DNA of 8,714 nucleotides from Candidatus Kaiserbacteria bacterium. Its GTDB lineage: Bacteria; Patescibacteriota; Minisyncoccia; Phycocordibacterales; Phycocordibacteraceae. This document shows positions 4,901 to 8,714 of this stretch, in pieces. The translations under genes and the position numbers were made by a program. The notes below the pieces were generated by a model. That model ran no database searches. It was given only the letters and a program-made list of their open reading frames with translations, and had not been told where the DNA came from. Location of the stretch: positions 1 to 8,714 of the forward strand of contig JACOXQ010000054.1 of the NCBI GenBank assembly GCA_016182285.1. Direction: 5' to 3'. The stretch's first letter is position 1, and every line of letters begins with the position of its first letter.

Positions 4901-6115
4901 CTAACTGGACACCACGACGGAGATAGACGACGGGTCCTGCGGGAGTGTCTGGCGCCAGAACGGCCTCAGGATGATAACGGCCCGTTTGACCTCCGGATAG
5001 TTGGTGAGCGCGACCTCGGCGGCCGAACGAGTTTTCCCCGCCACCGCGGCCGCTATCCGGCTCGGGTCTACGGTATAGGTGAGCGAAGCCGTACCGGCCA
5101 GAGTAAACGAGAACGTCTCCGCGTCCAAGCTAGGCATGCTTACGGCCGCTAACAAGAGATTTTCGGTTGAAGCAAGCGTGAGAGGCTCTCCCTGATAGTT
5201 GAGGCCGGCGACCGATGCGGCGACCGATGTTGCGAGCGCCGTGTTCGGGAAGATAATCGCGGTAATCGTTCCCTGCTCTTTCACTTCAACCATACCCGTC
5301 GTAGAGGACGGCTCGGAGTCCATTGCTTCGTAGACCGTCTCTGCCGCGCTGGGAACAAGAACGTACCCGGAAGGGATTTGGCTCTGAATGCTCGCGAGAA
5401 GGTCCGGAGCGAGTGCGGTCTTCAAAGCGCTTCGCGCCTGCTCTTCAAGGGCCGTATCCACTATAGGCACGGCTCCGGACGCGCCTCCGGCCATCGCCGT
5501 TGACGAACGCGCATATACCATCTTTTCCTGCGGAGTGCCGGCGAATCCGGGGACAGTAAATGATGTCGGCCCGACATTGTAGGAGCTTCCCGTATTATCG
5601 GCGTATACCTTTGTTGTGATACTGCCGGGCTTCTCAGACGTGCCTCCGGGTATCGTTATAGCAGAACGTATTCTGAAAATGAGTCCTGCGGCTGTCGCGA
5701 AACGGGTGTTCGCGATGAGCTTCTGCGACTTCGTTTGAGTATTGTAGACGGTAATGGTGCCGGAAGCCGGAGTATTCACCGTCTTTGTACCGCTCCCTTT
5801 CACGCTCTGTGATGCGATTTTCTGCGCTGTGATGATTTCAAACGGCAGAGAGCCCGAGCTTTTGTTCGCAGTGAAAGAGCTTTGCACTGCCGCGGAAACG
5901 GTGCTCGGAATCACCTCAACCTTTGCCGTTGAAAAGTAAATGAGCGCGCCGATAGAAACGGCGACTATGAGAGCGACGACGACAAGCGTCATGTACGGGA
6001 ACCTTGGCGGCTTATCGGCTGACAGATTAAGCGGTTCGCGTCCCGACGGACTTCCGGTAAGCGGTCCCGTTTCCTTTCTCCTAGACGGCGGAATGATGTC
6101 ATTTAGTGTACGCAT
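4901..6115 (-). CDS. Single-pass membrane protein with baseplate-J-like domain
   Basis: The 404-residue product starts with a short cytoplasmic segment, MRTLNDIIPPSRRKE, then a polar, proline-rich linker, one membrane helix (about 43-61) and a large exported part. Residues about 117-190, with GTITVYNTQTKSQKLIANTR and GLIFRIRSAITIPGG, resemble the baseplate J/gp47-like domain that is often annotated in Patescibacteria envelope proteins. The C-terminal part ends in a segment around RPFWRQTLPQDPSSISVVV (384-402). There are no cysteines, and the exported part is rich in Ser, Thr and Ala. The gene follows an actin-like gene by 16 bases. The pairing and the N-terminal peptide recall PilM-PilN of type IV pili, where the PilN N-terminus binds PilM; that parallel is inferred. 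The domain call rests on recognition by eye and the exact function is unknown. Confidence 0.7.
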   Translation of the reverse strand: MRTLNDIIPPSRRKETGPLTGSPSGREPLNLSADKPPRFPYMTLVVVALIVAVSIGALIYFSTAKVEVIPSTVSAAVQSSFTANKSSGSLPFEIITAQKIASQSVKGSGTKTVNTPASGTITVYNTQTKSQKLIANTRFATAAGLIFRIRSAITIPGGTSEKPGSITTKVYADNTGSSYNVGPTSFTVPGFAGTPQEKMVYARSSTAMAGGASGAVPIVDTALEEQARSALKTALAPDLLASIQSQIPSGYVLVPSAAETVYEAMDSEPSSTTGMVEVKEQGTITAIIFPNTALATSVAASVAGLNYQGEPLTLASTENLLLAAVSMPSLDAETFSFTLAGTASLTYTVDPSRIAAAVAGKTRSAAEVALTNYPEVKRAVIILRPFWRQTLPQDPSSISVVVSS

Positions 6116-6131
6116 AGATTTAAGTATACCA

Positions 6132-7169
6132 CTACTTTCTATGGTGTTGCCAATAGAGCGCCATGAGAAGCAGCGGGAGGTCTGGAGAAGCGGTTGTTAT
6201 CTGCCGTATGGAGCCCGATAGGTGGCCGGCTCGTACGGGAACTATCTTCGGCGGATTATCCGAGAGCCAGAGTCCGCCAAGCTTTGCGGAGTTAAGAGCC
6301 TGTTCCAGCGATGGAGAATCTTTCTCTTGCGCGAGCAAGAATATTGTGCGAGGCAGAGGATGGTCCTTCGCCAGTTCCGTTAATTCAAGGACGACTTTCT
6401 CAACCCACTTTTCATAATTCTCGGTTGATGTATCGGACGCTTCAACTACGGCGACGAGAAGATCTCTCCGCACGAGCGCTATAGATATCAGCTGTCCGAC
6501 TGCATCAAGCAGGAGAGCGTCGCGCTCATGCGGGAAGGCGGTGCGCATCGCTTGGTAGCGCAGAGAACTGCCGGCGATGGAAAAGATATTTTTGGTATGA
6601 AAAAGTTTACTAAGCATTCCGGCTATGCCTTCTGAAATTTTTTCGTCAATAAACGAAGTGAGTATTATTACGGCCGCTCTATGCACTTTCTTTCCGTACG
6701 GTTCGCGCGTCTCATAGCCGTTGAGGATAGTGCCGATGATGCTTTCGTCCGCAAGAACTTTCCCATCTGCAGGGATGCTGGTTTTTTCCAGCGCCGTAGC
6801 GACCATCCTTTTGGTAAACACGAACGGCGTTTTCCTCTCAAAGTATTCCGTGCGAACCCTTGTTTCCTGCCACGGCGCGTCTACCGACACCAGTATGGCG
6901 TCTGCGCGCCCGCTCCCGGTTGCGCGCGCCAGAGCCGGCGCGCCTTCTTTAATGAGAGCATTGCCTAGGATTTCAAGCGCGCGCAACATCGCCAGCTCAT
7001 GCCGTTCGCCGCTTCTAACTTCTATGGGGAGGCGGCGCGTATAAAGAATAGACGGGGTTTCCATGTCTTTATAATGCGCATACGCGCCGGCGACCGAACC
7101 GGCGCTGACGTCTATGAGCACAAGCGACTCTGCGTTCGTCGGATTAAAAATGTTACTGAAGAAACCCAT
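6132..7169 (-). CDS. FtsA/PilM-like actin-fold protein, degenerate
   Basis: This 345-residue cytoplasmic protein shows the outline of the FtsA/PilM branch of actin-like proteins. LVLIDVSAGSVAGAY (16-30) is the first phosphate-binding strand-turn, with Asp20. DAILVSVDAPWQETRVR (90-106) resembles the segment leading into subdomain 1C. LLLDAVGQLISIALV (219-233) is the second phosphate loop, with Asp222. RTIFLLAQE (274-282) stands where the adenosine motif would be. The glycines of the phosphate and adenosine loops are largely replaced, so nucleotide binding may be weak or lost. It lies 4 bases after alaS and 16 bases before the membrane protein, its likely partner. No membrane segment is visible. 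A role as the cytoplasmic platform of an envelope machine is inferred. The ATG lacks a Shine-Dalgarno. Confidence 0.6.
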   Translation of the reverse strand: MGFFSNIFNPTNAESLVLIDVSAGSVAGAYAHYKDMETPSILYTRRLPIEVRSGERHELAMLRALEILGNALIKEGAPALARATGSGRADAILVSVDAPWQETRVRTEYFERKTPFVFTKRMVATALEKTSIPADGKVLADESIIGTILNGYETREPYGKKVHRAAVIILTSFIDEKISEGIAGMLSKLFHTKNIFSIAGSSLRYQAMRTAFPHERDALLLDAVGQLISIALVRRDLLVAVVEASDTSTENYEKWVEKVVLELTELAKDHPLPRTIFLLAQEKDSPSLEQALNSAKLGGLWLSDNPPKIVPVRAGHLSGSIRQITTASPDLPLLLMALYWQHHRK

Positions 7170-7173
7170 CGTT

Positions 7174-8535
7174 TTATTCTAACACCGCCTTGATGCGGCG
7201 GACGCCTGCGGAGGAGGCCTCTTCTTTCAGGATTTTAAACACCTTCCCGCCGGCGCCGAGATCGGCAGTATTCGCGACATGCGGTCCGCCGCAGAACTCT
7301 ATTGAGAATGCGTCGTTTAACGGGCCTACGGAATACACGGACACCGTGTCCGGATACGTCGCGCCGAACTCGTGCTCCGCCCCTAACTTTTCCGCTTCTT
7401 CTTTCTTCATATCAGTGCGGATGACAGGCAGTTTTTCTGAAATCTTTTCATTCACTATTCTTTCCACTTCTTTTTTCTGCTCATCAGTCATTTTATGTCC
7501 GTAGGAGAAGTCTATGCGCAGGCGCTCGCTGGTGATGTTGCTCCCTCTTTGGTGCACGTCTTTCCCGAGCACTGTCTGAAGCGCTTTAAGGAGCAAGTGG
7601 TGCGCCGTGTGATATTTAATAGTCTGTTCCGCATGGTCGGCGAGCCCGCCCGCGAACTTAGTCGCGGCTCCGGCGCGCGAGAGCGCTTGATGCTCTACCA
7701 TCTTCTTCTGTACATTCTCTAAATCAACAGGAAGGCCGCGTTCTTTCGCTATCTCTGCAGTCAGTTCTATCGGGAATCCATAAGTAGTGAATAGCATAAA
7801 TGCGTCTATGTTGCCGCCCATTTTATCCAGCTCGCGCATTCCGTGCGCAAGCGTCTTTCTGAACTGCGCTTCTTCTGTTCGAAACGCGTCTTCATGTCTG
7901 CCGGCGACTTCTCCAAGGACTGCCTCTTTAATATCAAGCTTATCGGCCTCACGTATTGAGCGGCGAATTAGGCGACGCAGAATATATCCCTGCTCCGTGT
8001 TAGAAGGACGAAGTCCCGCGTCAAACATGACTGAAGCCGCGCGTGTGTGGTCCAAAATTATCCTGAACGATTTCATGTTGGACGTAGTACGTCCAACATG
8101 AAAATATGCCTTATTTGAACGCTTTTCAAGAACTGCTCGTGCCGCATCAAAAACATCAATCAGAAAAATATCAGGGTTATCAAGCGTTGCCGCCACCAAG
8201 CGCTCCAGCCCACCGCCGAAGTCCACATTTTGCTTAGGCAATTCCTTGAAGCTCCCATCGGCTTGCTTGATGTATTGCATGAACACAGAGTTTCCTATTT
8301 CTATGAAGCGCCCGCAGTCGCAGTTGGGATGGCATTCTTTTCCAAATTTTTCATCATGCGAGGTTCCGAAATCGTAGAACACTTCTGAATCGGGCCCGCC
8401 GATTTCGCCCGCTGGCATCTTTGCGGGCACCCCTGCCCTGCTCCACCAATTTTTCTTCGCGCCATAGGTGAACATATGGTCGTCTGCGATGCCGATATTT
8501 TTCCATATCTCTACCGACTCGGCGTCCGCCTTCAT
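7174..8535 (-). CDS. alaS: Alanyl-tRNA synthetase, N-terminally incomplete
   Basis: The 453 residues charge or edit tRNA-Ala. Present are a cysteine cluster CHPNCDCGRFIEIGN (68-82), class II motif 3 GGGLERL (107-113), the tRNA-binding YILRRLIRRSIR (184-195), and the editing domain with HTAHH (309-313) and CGGPH (415-419). The C-terminal C-Ala domain is absent; the chain stops right after the editing domain. Compared with E. coli AlaRS (876 residues), about the first 125-130 residues with class II motifs 1 and 2 are missing. Homology extends a few codons upstream of the ATG (FSGDEESG, to about 8559), and the frame then meets TAG at 8569-8571. The ATG at 8535 is merely the first in-frame start and probably not the original one. 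As it stands the protein could not activate alanine. A split gene, a rearrangement or an assembly join could explain this. Confidence 0.85.
   Translation of the reverse strand: MKADAESVEIWKNIGIADDHMFTYGAKKNWWSRAGVPAKMPAGEIGGPDSEVFYDFGTSHDEKFGKECHPNCDCGRFIEIGNSVFMQYIKQADGSFKELPKQNVDFGGGLERLVAATLDNPDIFLIDVFDAARAVLEKRSNKAYFHVGRTTSNMKSFRIILDHTRAASVMFDAGLRPSNTEQGYILRRLIRRSIREADKLDIKEAVLGEVAGRHEDAFRTEEAQFRKTLAHGMRELDKMGGNIDAFMLFTTYGFPIELTAEIAKERGLPVDLENVQKKMVEHQALSRAGAATKFAGGLADHAEQTIKYHTAHHLLLKALQTVLGKDVHQRGSNITSERLRIDFSYGHKMTDEQKKEVERIVNEKISEKLPVIRTDMKKEEAEKLGAEHEFGATYPDTVSVYSVGPLNDAFSIEFCGGPHVANTADLGAGGKVFKILKEEASSAGVRRIKAVLE
8071..8103. repeat. Perfect 33-bp palindrome inside alaS
   Basis: Arms TTTCATGTTGGACGTA (8071-8086) and TACGTCCAACATGAAA (8088-8103) pair without mismatch around a single central G. 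It spans exactly 11 codons of alaS, translated as FHVGRTTSNMK (145-155), in a stretch where AlaRS proteins vary in length, just before the conserved RIILDHTRAA. It looks like a palindromic element inserted in frame, as known for Rickettsia palindromic elements, but membership in any family is not shown by the window. Confidence 0.9.
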
Positions 8536-8571
8536 GCCGCTTTCTTCGTCGCCTGAGAAAGGTTCTCCCTA

Positions 8572-8714
8572 CCAACTTTTTAACCCCACGCTTATTTACT
8601 TGGTTGGAAAGCCGACTGGCCCCCGGTTACAGTTTATTTCAAGGTTATGTTCGGAAATATCAACCTAATTTTGTTTTGACGCCGACTCCGGGTTTTACGA
8701 CACTCGAGGCCGGC
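8572..8714. other. Unassigned right edge, possible partial plus-strand frame
   Basis: All three minus-strand frames contain stops here, and none encodes the missing AlaRS N-terminus (no FFEMLGN-like segment). On the plus strand one frame (8571, 8574 and so on) stays open to the window end. It reads TNFLTPRLFTWLESRL, then LAPGYSLFQGYVRKYQPNF, then a Thr/Pro-rich end. It has no obvious start or ribosome binding site, and 48 open codons can arise by chance, so I do not call it a gene. An imperfect direct repeat starting GCCGACT is seen at 8611 and 8681. No promoter for alaS is convincing. Confidence 0.3.

Noticed and set aside
8536..8571. Intein or group II intron boundary as the cause of the alaS break
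   Set aside because: There is no C-terminal His-Asn before the homology start and no domain V-like GAGC...GTTC hairpin upstream.
8611..8700. Imperfect direct repeats starting GCCGACT as a CRISPR or att-like array
   Set aside because: Only two short, poorly matching copies are present, without regular spacing or flanking structure.

Overview
The window reads as chromosomal DNA of a Patescibacteria (CPR) bacterium, most likely of the Parcubacteria type. This is inferred from gene content and not from a database match. The clues are a zinc-ligand-free ribosomal protein L36, a shortened L13 of 116 residues, a compact AlaRS without its C-terminal domain, a membrane-anchored baseplate-J-like protein next to a degenerate actin-like protein, and ribosomal genes that nearly all lack a Shine-Dalgarno sequence. 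Every confident gene lies on the minus strand, so transcription runs from right to left.

Right part (8714 down to 4901): alaS (alanyl-tRNA synthetase, without its N-terminal third), an FtsA/PilM-like protein, and a single-pass membrane protein with a baseplate-J-like domain. The gaps are 4 and 16 nt, so they probably form one transcription unit. A perfect 33-bp palindrome sits in frame inside alaS. AlaRS homology ends abruptly near 8560, and the last 143 bases do not continue it.

Middle part (4900 down to 731): a nine-gene translation/transcription operon, infA-rpmJ-rpsM-rpsK-rpsD-rpoA-rplQ-rplM-rpsI. It starts at a good sigma70-type promoter with an extended -10 (4872-4900) and ends at a 12-bp-stem intrinsic terminator (734-769). 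The products are IF-1, five small-subunit or large-subunit proteins of the alpha-operon type, the RNA polymerase alpha subunit, and the L13-S9 pair. Three spacers carry nearly the same 24-nt AT-rich element, two of them directly against a start codon. RpoA ends in a tandem duplication of the last helix of its C-terminal domain.

Left part (730 down to 1): a 129-residue protein of unknown family has its own promoter, the only G-rich ribosome binding site of the window, and its own terminator. Beyond it is a gene-free stretch with a long imperfect hairpin and two opposed DnaA-box-like 9-mers.

The best candidates for something undescribed are the actin-like/baseplate-J membrane module, the recurrent AT-rich spacer, the translated palindrome in alaS and the duplicated alpha-CTD helix.
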